Shown one piece after another: positions 51,880 to 61,075 of a stretch of DNA of 64,000 nucleotides. Each line of letters opens with the position of its first letter. Within the stretch, counting starts at the first letter, position 1. The position numbers and the translations under genes are program-made. Origin of the DNA: Azorinus chamasolen. Taxonomy: Eukaryota; Mollusca; Bivalvia; Cardiida; Solecurtidae. The notes under the pieces were generated by a model that was not told where the DNA came from, made no database searches, and worked only from the letters and a program-made list of their open reading frames with translations. The stretch covers positions 55,304,484-55,368,483 of the forward strand of contig OY755241.1 in assembly GCA_963576725.1 (NCBI GenBank), given 5' to 3'.

Positions 51880-52280
51880 TCCACCCATCATGAATATTAA
51901 TTAATTAAATTTCTTAATAGTGTCATATGAAACAGGTGAATACAGTATAACCTCTTTATAACAGTCACTAAATTGTGTTAATTAGTTGGTATCTAGGGCA
52001 GGCGGCAGCTTAAAGCAAGGTGGATGTAAAACAGAACGCTCCTATAGGAGCGTTCTGTTTTACTTTCACCTAGCTTTAAACAGTCACTTGCATTTAACAC
52101 AAAATATTTGATGTAATTTATTGGCTGTTATAGAGAGGTTTTACTGTACATTGCTATGACAATAAAATCAGATCAGAGATATTCTATAAACAAACAGAGC
52201 CGACCCTGATCCGACGACTCCTACAGGAACTGTCTGATTTGGGTCTACTCTATTTGCAAAGGCAGGAGAAAGGCGTCTGC
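51880..52280 (+). mobile_element. Family A MITE split by T1, ends eroded
   Basis: CATCATGAATATTAATTAAT runs to AACAGGTGAATA, then T1. CATTGCTATGACAATAAAAT and the hairpin (AACAGAGCCGACCCTGATCC) follow. Both termini have decayed. Confidence 0.75.
51943..52146. mobile_element. T1 MITE nested in family A
   Basis: CAGTATAACCTCTTTATAAC and inverse, TA on both sides, apex GCTCCTATAGGAGC near 52043. Confidence 0.92.
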
Positions 52281-52432
52281 TTCGGATAAACAGTTATCAA
52301 GAGCTGCAAAATTAATTCTGCAAACACTAGCAAAGATGTAATTACCTATTCAAACAGCCATGCTCCAGATGAGATGCTATGTAACTTGAATTCAGATCAG
52401 GATCCAATGTATTTTACAGGCTGATTATCATT

Positions 52433-52680
52433 TTAACCCTTTACTCCATGAATATTTATATAAGAAATAGTCACATCATGAATATTAATTAGATTCATTG
52501 TTATAACTGCACATGGACACAGGAATTTTTGGTCATGACAGAAACTGTAGATTCATATCAATATTATATCATAAGCAAACAGAGCAGACTCTGATCAGAT
52601 GGCTCCTATAGGAACCGTCTGATCTTGGTCTACTCTGTTTGCAGAGGTGTGGAAAAGCATATTCATGGAGTAAAGTGCTG
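52433..52680 (+). mobile_element. Family A TTAA MITE
   Basis: TTAACCCTTTACTCCATGAA to CATGGAGTAAAGTGCTGA. The hairpin lies at 52577-52643. A decayed F-type hairpin lies just before, at 52350-52418. Confidence 0.88.
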
Positions 52681-52705
52681 AAGAACAATGATGATAATCC
52701 ACTTA

Positions 52706-52856
52706 AAGTCTTTACTCCAAAGAGATGCTTATTGCCACATTTACAAACAGAGTAGATCCAGATCAGATGGCTCCTGTAGGACCAAGGTCTGCTCTGTTTG
52801 CTTATGAAATAACACAGATCAGATTTTACAGTTTCTACTATAGTAATTATTTTACC
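52706..52856 (-). mobile_element. Family A left part
   Basis: GTCTTTACTCCAAAGAGATG through a hairpin whose right arm is cut near the apex (GCTCCTGTAGGACCAAGGTC). The right end is absent. Confidence 0.7.
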
Positions 52857-52905
52857 TGAAAAGTATTAATAAATGTTAGGCTGATTCTGTGATATTGTCA
52901 ACCTG

Positions 52906-52990
52906 TACAGTAAAACCTCTCCATAGCAGCCACTCAACAGAAACTGTATTCTGCTATAGGATAGGAACATATGTTTCACCTTCCAGCAGA
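52906..52990. mobile_element. T1 left end only
   Basis: CAGTAAAACCTCTCCATAGC CACTCAAC, without hairpin or right terminus. Confidence 0.6.
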
Positions 52991-53007
52991 AGAATAAAGG
53001 AAAACGT

Positions 53008-53130
53008 GTGACAGACAGATGCACAGACAATGTAGAATTGACAGACAGATGCACAGACAATGTAGAAGTGACAGACAGATGCACAGACAATGTAGAATTG
53101 ACAGACAGATGCACAGACAATGTAGAAGTG
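53008..53130. repeat. 30-bp minisatellite, four units in ABAB order
   Basis: GACAGACAGATGCACAGACA ATGTAGAA occurs four times. Units end alternately TT and GT (GAATTGACAG, GAAGTGACAG), so the higher-order unit is 60 bp. Confidence 0.95.
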
Positions 53131-53133
53131 AAC

Positions 53134-53262
53134 CATAACCCTTTACTTCCTAAATACACCATTCTACTCCTTTACAAACAGAGTAGACCCAGACCAGGAT
53201 CTATCTGATCATGGTCTGCTCTGTTTGCATATAAAATAATAAAGATACAGATTCTTCTGTGA
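53134..53262 (-). mobile_element. Family A left part
   Basis: ATAACCCTTTACTTCCTAAA through the hairpin (ACAGAGTAGACCCAGACC ... GATCATGGTCTGCTCTG), whose inner arms are shortened. The right half is absent. Confidence 0.72.
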
Positions 53263-53280
53263 CCTAATATTGGATATGGA

Positions 53281-53500
53281 TTAACCCATTCCTCCATAAA
53301 TACTGTACGCATTTCTTCACCTCTGTAAAAGTCACTTCTTGAAACCATTGTGACAAATAGAGCATTTGCTCTATAGGAGCAAATGCCCTATTTATCACAA
53401 TGGTTTCAAACTAAAAAATTCTAAAATTTTCATTTTCTCTAGTTAATGCTCCTTTCAAAAGAGGTTGTATCTAAAAATAGCCTATGAGGTAATGGGTTAA
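53281..53500 (+). mobile_element. Family D TTAA MITE
   Basis: TTAACCCATTCCTCCATAAA to GAGGTAATGGGTTAA. The apex is GCTCTATAGGAGC. Confidence 0.92.
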
Positions 53501-53544
53501 ACTATGATTGCTAATTCCACTGTGACAAATTCAGTATGCAAGGG

Positions 53545-53732
53545 TTAACACATTCGCTTATATTCACGCCTTTTGAAACCATTGTGATAAAGACAGCAAA
53601 TGCTCTATTTATTACAATGGTTTAAAAACTACAGAATTCTGAAAAATTTCCTTTTCTCTAGTAAATGCTCCTTTTCGGTAGATTTATTAAAAGAAGTTGG
53701 GTCTAAAAATAGCGTATGAGGTAATGGGTTAA
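53545..53732 (+). mobile_element. Family D TTAA MITE, internal deletion
   Basis: TTAACACATTCGCTTATATT to GAGGTAATGGGTTAA. The left arm jumps from GTGATAAAGA to CAGCAAATGCTC. Confidence 0.88.
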
Positions 53733-53989
53733 TTGTATTAATGCATAAAGTGGTCACCTTGAATGGAGTTTTATTATACATGTCATTTCCTGGGTATTAT
53801 TGGAGTTATTTGTTGAAGTAAATAGTTTGTTATGCAGAATAAATATTTTCTAAGAGAATTTAATGCTCTGCTGTTGTTATTGTCGCACCTCGTTTTCAGA
53901 AAGATTCTCTCCCAACCGTTGTTTTTGGCCATCTGCCCCCATTGCTGTAAATGAATCAATGCTTATTTAAACATTTCATGCTGTTTTGA

Positions 53990-54210
53990 ATTTTCAAGAA
54001 TAACTCCTTTATTTCTCCACCAAACTCTATACTATGACCACTCTTTAGAATCGTCTCTTCGTGGTGATTCTAAAGAGTGGTCACAGTTTAGGGTTTGGTG
54101 GAGAAATAAGGATTTTAGTAGAAATTAGGATTTTAGTAGAGTAGAAAAGTAGAGTTTGGTGAAGAAATGACGATTTTAGTACTTGTGTACGCACCTTTAT
54201 CTGTAACTCT
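53990..54210. repeat. Family K fold-back with repeated right flank
   Basis: TTTTCAAGAATAACTCCTTT to GCACCTTTATCTGTAACTCT. The right flank GGTTTGGTGGAGAAATAAGG ATTTTAGTA is partly repeated three times (to 54180). Confidence 0.88.
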
Positions 54211-54224
54211 GTTGACTCTTAAGC

Positions 54225-54700
54225 AATTTACCTCATTAATTATGCAAGAGTATATCACGTGATGAATATTCATTGGCTGGTTTTTATAATGGTACCTAAA
54301 CAAGGTAACTTTTGCTTTAGACAGAAATCAGTTCTATTTAGTTCCATAAGGAAACAGATCAGACCTTGATCAGACAACACATGTGGGAGCTGTCCGATCT
54401 TAACCCATTCCCACATATTGACGCCTTTTGACACTTCTGTAAAAGTCACTTTATGAAACATTGTGATAAACAGAGCATTTGCTCCATAGGAGCAAATGCT
54501 CTATTTATCACAATGGTTTCAAAACTACACAATTCTAAAAAAATCCTTTTCTCTAGTTAATGCTCTTTTTTGGTAGATTTAATCAAAGATGTTAGGTCTA
54601 AAAATAGTCTTTTTCGTAGATTTAATCAAAGAGGTTAGGTCTAAAAATAGCCTAAGTGGGAATGGGTTAATATGCTCTCTTTGCAAATACATGTACATGT
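54225..54700 (+). mobile_element. Family A MITE split by family D
   Basis: AATTTACCTCATTAATTATG runs to GAGCTGTCCGATC, then the TTAA element, then ATGCTCTCTTTGCAAATAC. The left terminus has decayed. Confidence 0.72.
54400..54670 (+). mobile_element. Family D MITE nested in a family A hairpin
   Basis: TTAACCCATTCCCACATATT to AGTGGGAATGGGTTAA. The segment GTAGATTTAATCAAAGA(G/T) GTTAGGTCTAAAAATAG is repeated once. Confidence 0.9.
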
Positions 54701-54788
54701 ACATAAAATGCGTCTCTTGGAGGTAAATGCAATTTGAGCAGAAATGTTCTTTTGTATGCAAGCGATCATACTTATGAAGCAGTGTCTA

Positions 54789-54824
54789 AGGTGAGCGATG
54801 CAGGACTATCTTATGGTCCTCTTG
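54789..54824 (+). mobile_element. Solo HINE 3' end
   Basis: AAGGTGAGCGATGCAGGACT ATCTTATGGTCCTCTTGT is the 3' hairpin and end of an AGCTCACC-type HINE with nothing upstream. Confidence 0.7.
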
Positions 54825-54893
54825 TAACCATAAATCTTATCTGGATCTCTGAATATTCATGAGATTAATCATGAGATCAAGAGTTAACCCTTT

Positions 54894-55106
54894 CCCTTAT
54901 GTAAGCGCATTTTGATGCATCTGCAAACAGAGTAAACCCAGATCAGGGTATGTTTTGTTTGCTTATGGTGTAATATAGATCTGATTCTACAGCTTCTGCC
55001 TGAGGTAAAATGTCCTGTGTTCATATACCATTATAAAAAAAATAATCTTATTAATATTAATGACAACATTATTTCCTACATGAATATTCATCAGGGAAAT
55101 GGTTAA
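54894..55106 (-). mobile_element. Family C TTAA MITE, hairpin arm deleted
   Basis: TTAACCCTTTCCCTTATGTA to TCAGGGAAATGGTTAA. CCCAGATCAGGGTATG shows that both inner arms and the apex are gone. Confidence 0.88.
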
Positions 55107-55237
55107 TTGGTTGTTGTATGAGTCTTATGACACGTGACTACCTCGACACGTGACTCTACATAGTCTTGATCTGCACTGTCCTACAAACTATCTCTTATGA
55201 TGTACCACTATTTTACCGGAGGTCCAAATAAGGTGCG

Positions 55238-55458
55238 TAAATTTACCCTTACTAATTGAATATTCATGGACACACTAGTTATAATGAAATAAGGAAGGTG
55301 GAACATTGTAGCCATTTTAAAAAGTAAAAACAGATTATATTTCATTAGCAAACAGAGCAGACCCTGATCAGACGGCTCCCATAGGAGCCGTCTGATCTGG
55401 ATCTACTCTGTTTGCAAATGCGTGAAAACACGTTTATATATATGAGGGAAAGGGTTAA
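55238..55458 (-). mobile_element. Family B MITE
   Basis: TTTACCCTTACTAATTGAAT to GAGGGAAAGGGTTAA. The hairpin at 55347-55414 has the apex GCTCCCATAGGAGC. Confidence 0.87.
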
Positions 55459-55640
55459 AAATATTTCCAATAATAACTTCTTTAATTTTTCTACCAAACC
55501 CTATATTGTGACCGCTCTTTAGAATCGTCTCTTCCCTGTGTTGTGGCCACTTTTTAGAATGTGGCACAACATATATAGGGTTTGGTGGAGAAATAAGGAT
55601 TTTAGTATTTGAGTACGCACATTTATCTGTTTCTTTGCTG
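55459..55640. repeat. Family K fold-back, altered apex
   Basis: TTCTACCAAACCCTATATTG faces CATATATAGGGTTTGGTGG. The apex carries an extra CCTGTGTTGTGGCCACTTTT. Confidence 0.85.
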
Positions 55641-55687
55641 TAAGAAACGTTCCCCACGAAAAAATAACACAAAACACTTTTTTTTTT

Positions 55688-55693
55688 TTTATT
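55688..55693 (-). terminator. Poly(A) signal AATAAA, EF-hand gene
   Basis: On the minus strand AATAAA lies about 38 bases after the stop codon. A run of A follows in the genome. Confidence 0.55.
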
Positions 55694-55730
55694 TGAACAT
55701 CCAGTTTAATTCCATCCATCTATACCCAAT

Positions 55731-55804
55731 TCAGTTGTGGAATCTGTCGTAGAAGAAGGCGGCCCATCCGGCCTTAAGCTCTTTCTCGGACACCTCGCCG
55801 TTTC
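55731..55804 (-). CDS. EF-hand protein, last exon with stop
   Basis: On the minus strand the acceptor CTCGTTTACAG opens a 74-nt exon. After a junction Gly it reads NGEVSEKELKAGWAAFFYDR FHN and stops (TGA at 55733-55731). With the previous exon's DVN it completes the loop D-V-N-G-N-G-E-V-S-E-K-E, a textbook 12-residue EF-hand loop (acidic or Asn at 1, 3, 5, Gly at 6, Val at 8, Glu at 12). See 59036 and 61751 for the other loops. Confidence 0.9.
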
Positions 55805-55833
55805 CTGTAAACGAGTTCAATGTTATTATGTTT

Positions 55834-56033
55834 TGGCCCATTCCCTCCTAGACTATTTTTAGACACAAAATCTACCGAGAAGGGGTACTAACTAGAGAAA
55901 AGGAAACTTTTTGAACTTTGTAGTTTTGAAACCATTTTGATAAATAGAGTATTTGTTTCTATGGAGCAAATGCTCTGTTTATCAATATAGTTTCAAAAAT
56001 GACTTAAAAGGTGTCAGTAAGAGGGAAATAGTT
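55834..56033 (-). mobile_element. Family D MITE, diverged
   Basis: TTGGCCCATTCCCTCCTAGA to AGAGGGAAATAGTTAA. The arms have several mismatches. Confidence 0.8.
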
Positions 56034-56274
56034 AACCAACCTGCCTAATTAATATTTATGAAAGAAATAATGACAATATTAAAAAATAATATCAATATTT
56101 ATCAACTGATTTTTTTAGTAATGATATACAAACTCATAATGTTTTTGCCTCGGCAGAAACTAATCGGATCTGTAAATTTCACTAGCAGATCCTGATCAGG
56201 CGATAGTAATCTAATCTTGGTCTACTCTGTTTGCAAGGGGTTAAATGGTGTATCTAACAGGTAAAGAATTAAAC
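56032..56274 (+). mobile_element. Family A MITE, diverged
   Basis: TTAACCAACCTGCCTAATTA to ACAGGTAAAGAATTAA. The left hairpin arm is mostly lost. Confidence 0.75.
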
Positions 56275-56402
56275 GTTCCACAGTCAATAGCGATTCAGTT
56301 TCCAAACCTTTCCAAACAGTTTAGATCTGGGTGAGATAATTTAGTATGTTGGATGACGAGCTACGGTCTAGGTAACGGTTCTCCCATGAATCTTTACCGT
56401 AT

Positions 56403-56543
56403 CCATGCTTATAAAACTTTTTAGTTGCGTCTTTGGTCGTTCTCAAGTTTTTGATTGGTCAGATTTGAGCCTTTGGCTCAAATCTGACCAATCAAAAGTT
56501 TGAGAACAAACTCAGACTCAACTAAAAAGCTTTATAAGCATGG
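56403..56543. repeat. Long fold-back, arms ~67 nt
   Basis: CCATGCTTATAAAACTTTTT AGTTG faces CAACTAAAAAGCTTTATAAG CATGG. The inner arms (TTGATTGGTCAGATTTGAGC) are perfect around a TTT loop at 56473. There is one copy in the window and no TTAA or TA end. Confidence 0.9.
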
Positions 56544-56657
56544 GCCCTGTTCATTCTTAGCACCATCGATGATTTTATCGGGAAGTCAATAATGAGAAGC
56601 ACAACTGTGTCGCATAAGCTGCAACAAACCCAAGTGAGCAAGAGTTTCAACATTTTT

Positions 56658-56962
56658 AACTCGTCTGTTTCGAAGAAAAGTCGAGCTATTGTGATCACTG
56701 GGTCGTAGTCGTCGTCGTTGTCGTTGTCGTCGTTGTCATCGGCGTGCAAAACTTTAATGTAGCTCATTACTCGAAAAGTATAAGGGGTCTCAACATGAAA
56801 CTTTATAAGGTAGTAGATCTCATTGAGGGGAAGGCCACTACATAAGAACCATAACTCTTGATTTCAAAATTTTGGAGTTATGGCCCTTTATCGTTTTCAT
56901 TTTTTTATTACCTGGACAAGTACCAAATCAGACGAGCGTTGGCGCCGTACGCTGCTCTTGTA
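56658..56962 (+). mobile_element. HINE (AGCTCGTC type), single core, second copy
   Basis: AACTCGTCTGTTTCGAAGAA AAGTCGAGCT, then GTCGTCGTTGTCG repeats, one core, and an end hairpin CGTACGCTGCTCTTGTATT. It is closely related to the 45.5-kb copy but lies in a different gene's intron. Confidence 0.85.
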
Positions 56963-56999
56963 TTGAGTATGAGATTTTCTCAAACTGAGATCGTTAGTG

Positions 57000-57066
57000 A
57001 AAGCAGGACCGGGGTCTACTCTGTTTGAAAACGGTAGAAAGGCGTATTGATGGAGTCAATGGTTAA
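57000..57066 (+). mobile_element. Family A right end
   Basis: CCGGGGTCTACTCTGTTTGA to ATGGAGTCAATGGTTAA. Confidence 0.7.
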
Positions 57067-57121
57067 AGTTCAAGCACCACATCATTTGTATTTGCAAACA
57101 GGCTTGGTCAAGATGAGAAAA

Positions 57122-57347
57122 ACAACCATTTCCTTCAACGCGTTTCTATCGTGTTTCAACGCATTTGCAAACAAAGTAGGAGCCGTCTGATCAGGGTCTG
57201 CTCTGTTTGCTAATGAAATTTGAAATGTTTACATTCTAAAATGGCAACAAAGCCCCCACCCCTTTCATATTTTATTGTAACTATTTTTCCATGAATATTC
57301 AATAGGTATTGAAATTTGGAATACATGTAGAACAGGGAAAGGTTTAA
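57122..57347 (+). mobile_element. Family B MITE, left arm deleted to the apex
   Basis: AACAACCATTTCCTTCAACG runs to GCAAACAAAGTAGGAGCCGT: the left arm is lost and the right arm starts at the apex. It ends CAGGGAAAGGTTTAA. Confidence 0.8.
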
Positions 57348-57407
57348 CTGGGGTCCTCATCATGATCTAAGCTCTTTGGCACTCGGCCAATGGTTGCTTA
57401 ACCCTTT

Positions 57408-57606
57408 CCCTGATGGATATTCATGTAGGAAATAATGACGTCATGAATGATTATCTTTTTATAGTGGCATATGAATACATGACATTTTGGCTCAGGCAGA
57501 AGCTGTAGAATCAATCTACATGTATATTACACTATAAGCAAAGAAGACCCACATCAGACGGCTCCTATAGGAGACGTCTGATCTGGGTCTACTCTGTTTG
57601 CAGATG
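57408..57606 (+). mobile_element. Family C MITE, right tip missing
   Basis: TTAACCCTTTCCCTGATGGA through the hairpin (apex GCTCCTATAGGAG) to GTTTGCAGATGCATGA, where it gives way to the duplicated segment. Confidence 0.82.
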
Positions 57607-57980
57607 CATGAACTTTGCAAGCAAATGCCATTTTTGGACCCAGAATTGAAATTATTTTTATGCCATAATGGGGCATATTGTTTTTGCTCTGTCTGTCTGT
57701 TGGTTGGTTTGTCTGTTTAGCCCCAACTTTAACGTTGACGACACTTTTATCGCCATTGCACATACATACTTCAAACTTGGCATGCATGTGCAATTTATGG
57801 AGGCGAAACATTTAGGGGTGACTTATTAAGGTCAATGTCATACATCAAGGTCAAAGGTTTTATCGGGAGCATAGTGTTTACCAAACACATCTTGTTTGTC
57901 TAGATTTTACAACTCTTTCCAGGAAAGACACCATTGGGTACATTTAAAACCCTTTCCGCCATAAATACGCCTTTCTACGC
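57562..57980. repeat. 419-bp tandem duplication, unit 1
   Basis: It starts at CTCCTATAGGAGACG of the family C hairpin and ends in the left terminus of a family D element (TTTCTACGCCT). It holds a small HINE. Confidence 0.95.
57660..57897 (+). mobile_element. Small HINE (ATGCCATAATGGGGCAT type), copy 1
   Basis: The 5' hairpin TATGCCATAATGGGGCATA is followed by CTGTCTGTCTGTTGGTTGG and one core (CGCCATTGCACATACATACT). The 3' hairpin GTGTTTACCAAACAC with ATCTTGTTT closes it. Inserted after a T run. Confidence 0.8.
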
Positions 57981-58399
57981 CTCCTATAGGAGACGTCTGA
58001 TCTGGGTCTACTCTGTTTGCAGATGCATGAACTTTGCAAGCAAATGCCATTTTTGGACCCAGAATTGAAATTATTTTTATGCCATAATGGGGCATATTGT
58101 TTTTGCTCTGTCTGTCTGTTGGTTGGTTTGTCTGTTTAGCCCCAACTTTAACGTTGACGACACTTTTATCGCCATTGCACGTACATACTTCAAACTTGGC
58201 ATGCATGTGCAATTTATGGAGGCGAAACATTTAGGGGTGACTTATTAAGGTCAATGTCATACATCAAGGTCAAAGGTTTTATCGGGAGCATAGTGTTTAC
58301 CAAACACATCTTGTTTGTCTAGATTTTACAACTCTTTCCAGGAAAGACACCATTGGGTACATTTAAAACCCTTTCCGCCATAAATACGCCTTTCTACGC
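57981..58399. repeat. 419-bp tandem duplication, unit 2
   Basis: By eye it differs from unit 1 by a single A-to-G change (CACATACATA to CACGTACATA). The junction joins ACGCCTC of family D to CTATAGGAG of family C at the hairpin apex. Confidence 0.95.
58079..58316 (+). mobile_element. Small HINE, copy 2 by duplication
   Basis: Copied with the 419-bp duplication, not by transposition. Both ends are as in copy 1. Confidence 0.8.
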
Positions 58400-58576
58400 C
58401 TCTTTAATAGTCACTTCTTGAAACCATTGTGATAAATAGAGCATTTGCTCCTATTTATCACAATGGTTTCAATACTACACAATTTCAACATTTTCCTTTT
58501 CTCTAGTAAATGCTTCTTTTCGGTAGATTCATTCAAAGAGGTTGGGTCTGAAAATAGCCTATGAGGGAATGGTTTA
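58362..58576 (+). mobile_element. Family D MITE
   Basis: TTTAAAACCCTTTCCGCCAT to GGGAATGGTTTAA. The right inner arm is cut at the apex (GCTCCTATTTATCAC). Its left tip also appears at the end of duplication unit 1. Confidence 0.88.
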
Positions 58577-59035
58577 AACGTATATCTGATATGAGATGAC
58601 AACTAGATAGCATTTGCAAGTGAGTACCAATGTTTGCTCTCAGAATTGTTTTCGTTTACATAGGCATCTTATAGGGAAAGACATATCTGGGTACTGGGTA
58701 GCCTTAGCAACTGATTTCTTATGAAGAAAATATTCCAAAAAAGGGGAATTAATAGGATACATAAATACTTGAATAGCTCTGATCCAATATTGCGACCACT
58801 AAGGACCTTTTTTCAAAGATTATCGTTTCAAAATACACGTCACATTTTTGTTACATGCATTCAGCCATAAAAATCAGTTTCATTATTTTGCATTTATGGT
58901 TTTTATCTTATCAAGGAAGACAACTATGGGTTAGATTTTGCGAGCAATGACCGATGTACTCAGAGTTATCACTCTTTTTGTCTTGGTTTCTGATCAAGAA
59001 AGACAAATCTGTATAGACTTTACATGATCGCCTAC
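58577..59035. other. Intron without recognised element
   Basis: This belongs to the last intron of the EF-hand gene. No repeat family was recognised. Confidence 0.5.
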
Positions 59036-59200
59036 CATTCACATCCCAGAGGGTCTTTATATAAGCCATGTCGGCGGAAGTTACTGCATAATCACTGTTG
59101 ATGTCGGTTTCCATGAAAAACACTGGGGCTCTGTACGTGTAGTCTAATCCGAAATGTTTCCAGGCAACCTCCATCTCATGTTCATCAACCTGGTTGTCAT
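59036..59200 (-). CDS. EF-hand protein, penultimate exon
   Basis: On the minus strand the acceptor TTCTACATTCCAG opens 165 nt, closed by the donor GTAGGC. It reads DNQVDEHEMEVAWKHFGLDY, TYRAPVFFMETDINSDYAVT and SADMAYIKTLWDVN. It completes loop 2 (D-T-N-Y-D-N-Q-V-D-E-H-E, started in exon 61751), holds all of loop 3 (D-I-N-S-D-Y-A-V-T-S-A-D, unusual Tyr at 6 and Asp at 12) and starts loop 4. Phases agree with both neighbours. Confidence 0.92.
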
Positions 59201-59219
59201 CTGGAATGTAGAACTAGTT

Positions 59220-59454
59220 TCAGTGTGCGCGTGCGTGTGTGTGTACGCATGCGTGCATGGGGTGCGTGCGTCCGGCACAGTCACACAGACACATAGATAG
59301 AGAGACAAACAGGCACAGAGAGACAGACAGACAGAAAAAGGCAGAAACAGAGAGGAATAACAGAGGCAAATGTAGAGATAGAAGGAGAGACAGCAAGAGA
59401 GAGAGAGAGACAGCAAGAGACTGAGAGAGAGAGAGAGAGAGACAGAAAGAGACT

Positions 59455-59504
<50 letters not shown>

Positions 59505-59525
59505 AGGGGAGACACAGAGAAAGCA
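59220..59525. repeat. Polypurine (GA)n / (ACAG)n tract
   Basis: About 300 bases, almost pure purine apart from C in ACAG units on this strand, with GT-rich GTGCGTGCGTGTGTG before it and GGGGGGAGGGGAG near the end. It causes long spurious Ser/Leu open frames on the other strand. Confidence 0.95.
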
Positions 59526-59632
59526 AACAACCAATCGTAACTACTCGCCGTATTCCGTCAGAGTTCGGAATATATTTCGATAGAAATAGCTGAGGTGTTC
59601 CGAGTGAGCAAACAACCTCAAACAAATTGCTT

Positions 59633-59790
59633 GTTTAACCCTTTTCCTGATAGAGATGCATTTTGATGTTTTTCAAACAGAGTAGACTCAGATTAAAGGG
59701 CATGTAGGAGCAGTCTGATTAGAGTCTCCTCTGTTTGCTTATGGAATTCTGCAATTTCTGCATAGGTACAAATGTACCTTGTCCATATTC
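59633..59790 (-). mobile_element. Family C left part
   Basis: TTTAACCCTTTTCCTGATAG through the hairpin (AACAGAGTAGACTCAGATTA ... GATTAGAGTCTCCTCTGTTT). The right end has decayed. Confidence 0.75.
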
Positions 59791-59987
59791 ATGTTCGTTC
59801 CTGGAAAAAAATCAAACTCTAGACTAGACTTATATCCGGTTTCCAACAGTCATGTCGTTATAGTGAATGAAAAGATAAATCCTTAGGCGTTCCTTAATTT
59901 TCCCCAAGTCAGTGCTGGAATCTGAATATCCCGTTGTAATGAATGAAAAACAGAACTGTGCAGATTCACCCCATCTGTTTAATGTCA

Positions 59988-60232
59988 TTAACCCTTTTCT
60001 TTCATATAAACGTGTGTTCGTGCTTTTGCAAACAGAGTAGACCTGGATCAGACGGCTCCTATAGGAACCGTCTGATCAGGGTCTGCTCTGTTTGCTGATG
60101 GAATTTGAGAGACATAGTTCTTTACTTTCTAAAATGACAACAATGTCCCACCTTCCATATTTCATTCTAATTATTTTTTTCACATGAATATTCAGTAGGT
60201 ATTGGAATTTGGAATAAATTCAGAACAGGGTA
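59988..60232 (+). mobile_element. Family B TTAA MITE
   Basis: TTAACCCTTTTCTTTCATAT to AGAACAGGGTAAGAAG. The right TTAA is lost. Confidence 0.87.
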
Positions 60233-60334
60233 AGAAGCGATTCACAAACGCAGTGGTCAACAGTACTGATTCGTAGAGATTGAATCCAGAGACCCTTGTC
60301 TGGAATCAAACTACACTGTATTAGATATAATGGT

Positions 60335-60584
60335 TTAACCCATTACTCCATAAGTACGTTTTCTACGCTTTTGCAAACAGAGTAGACCCAGATCAGACGG
60401 CTCCTATGGGAACCGTACCGCCAGGGTATGCTCTGTTTGCTCTTTGAATACCGGTGATATAGATGCCGTTTTACAGTTTCTGCAGTGGTATAAAATCACA
60501 TGTTGATATGCCATCTTCAAAAAGTAATCTAATACGTGTGTTTGCATTATTTCTTGAATGAATATTCATGGAGTAAAGGGTTAA
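60335..60584 (-). mobile_element. Family A TTAA MITE
   Basis: TTAACCCATTACTCCATAAG to CATGGAGTAAAGGGTTAA. The next TTAACCCTTTCACCGC terminus shares its right TTAA. It leads into a decayed H hairpin (AATAGTGCAGTCCCTGACC) near 60625. Confidence 0.88.
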
Positions 60585-60816
60585 CCCTTTCACCGCTAAT
60601 GTCGCAAAAATGCACCACAACAAATAGTGCAGTCCCTGACCAGGGACTTCAATTTGTGTCTCAAACTCTATTTCTATATCTGTGCTTTATTCCTTGAAAT
60701 TTGCATTTATTTATCTCATTTCCTTATTTTACCGAATGGTTTGCAGACGACGATTAGAAATTTGGCGCCGAAATGGTAAAAAAGATGTGGTGGCGGTGTT
60801 GGTGCTGGTGTGGGTA

Positions 60817-60833
60817 GGGGGGGGGGGGGGGGG
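60817..60833. repeat. G17 homopolymer
   Basis: Seventeen consecutive G. A family K right flank (CGATTTTAGTATTTTAGTAC GCACC) follows directly, so the K stem appears to have been replaced. Confidence 0.9.
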
Positions 60834-60923
60834 CGATTTTAGTATTTTAGTACGCACCTTTATCTGTAGTTCCGTTGTCAAACAGTTTGTATTCTGACGC
60901 CATGTTGATTATTTCTGCATATG

Positions 60924-61075
60924 TTAATCCTTTACTAGAGGGAGCCGCCTTTTGAGACATTGGAAAACAGAGTAGACCCAGATCAGAAGGCCCCTGAAGG
61001 AGTCCTCTGAACACGGTCTGATCCGTAAAGTAATAAATCTGATTCTATAATTTCTGTTATGGCCAGTAAAACGAC
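60924..61075 (-). mobile_element. Family A MITE, decayed
   Basis: TTAATCCTTTACTAGAGGGA through the hairpin left arm (AACAGAGTAGACCCAGATCA GAAGGCCCC). The right arm is cut and the terminus lost. Confidence 0.68.

Noticed and set aside
52866..53162. Repeated SVHLSVNSTL peptide
   Set aside because: It reads through the 30-bp minisatellite; the strand and frame are arbitrary.
56522..56767. Minus-strand frame with MLKLLLTWVCCSLCD, signal-peptide-like
   Set aside because: Lies between a fold-back and a HINE in an intron of the EF-hand gene; the upstream half of the frame is microsatellite, and no donor joins the frame to the EF-hand exons.
57554..58230. Two identical frames starting MFRLHKLHMHAKFEVC
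   Set aside because: Both lie within the small HINE copied by the 419-bp duplication and continue into hairpin sequence.
59144..59625. Long Ser/Leu-rich frames on the minus strand
   Set aside because: Translation of the GA repeat in three overlapping frames; no splice or start support.
60682..60897. 71-codon plus-strand frame
   Set aside because: It crosses the G17 run and a family K flank; no splice or homology support.
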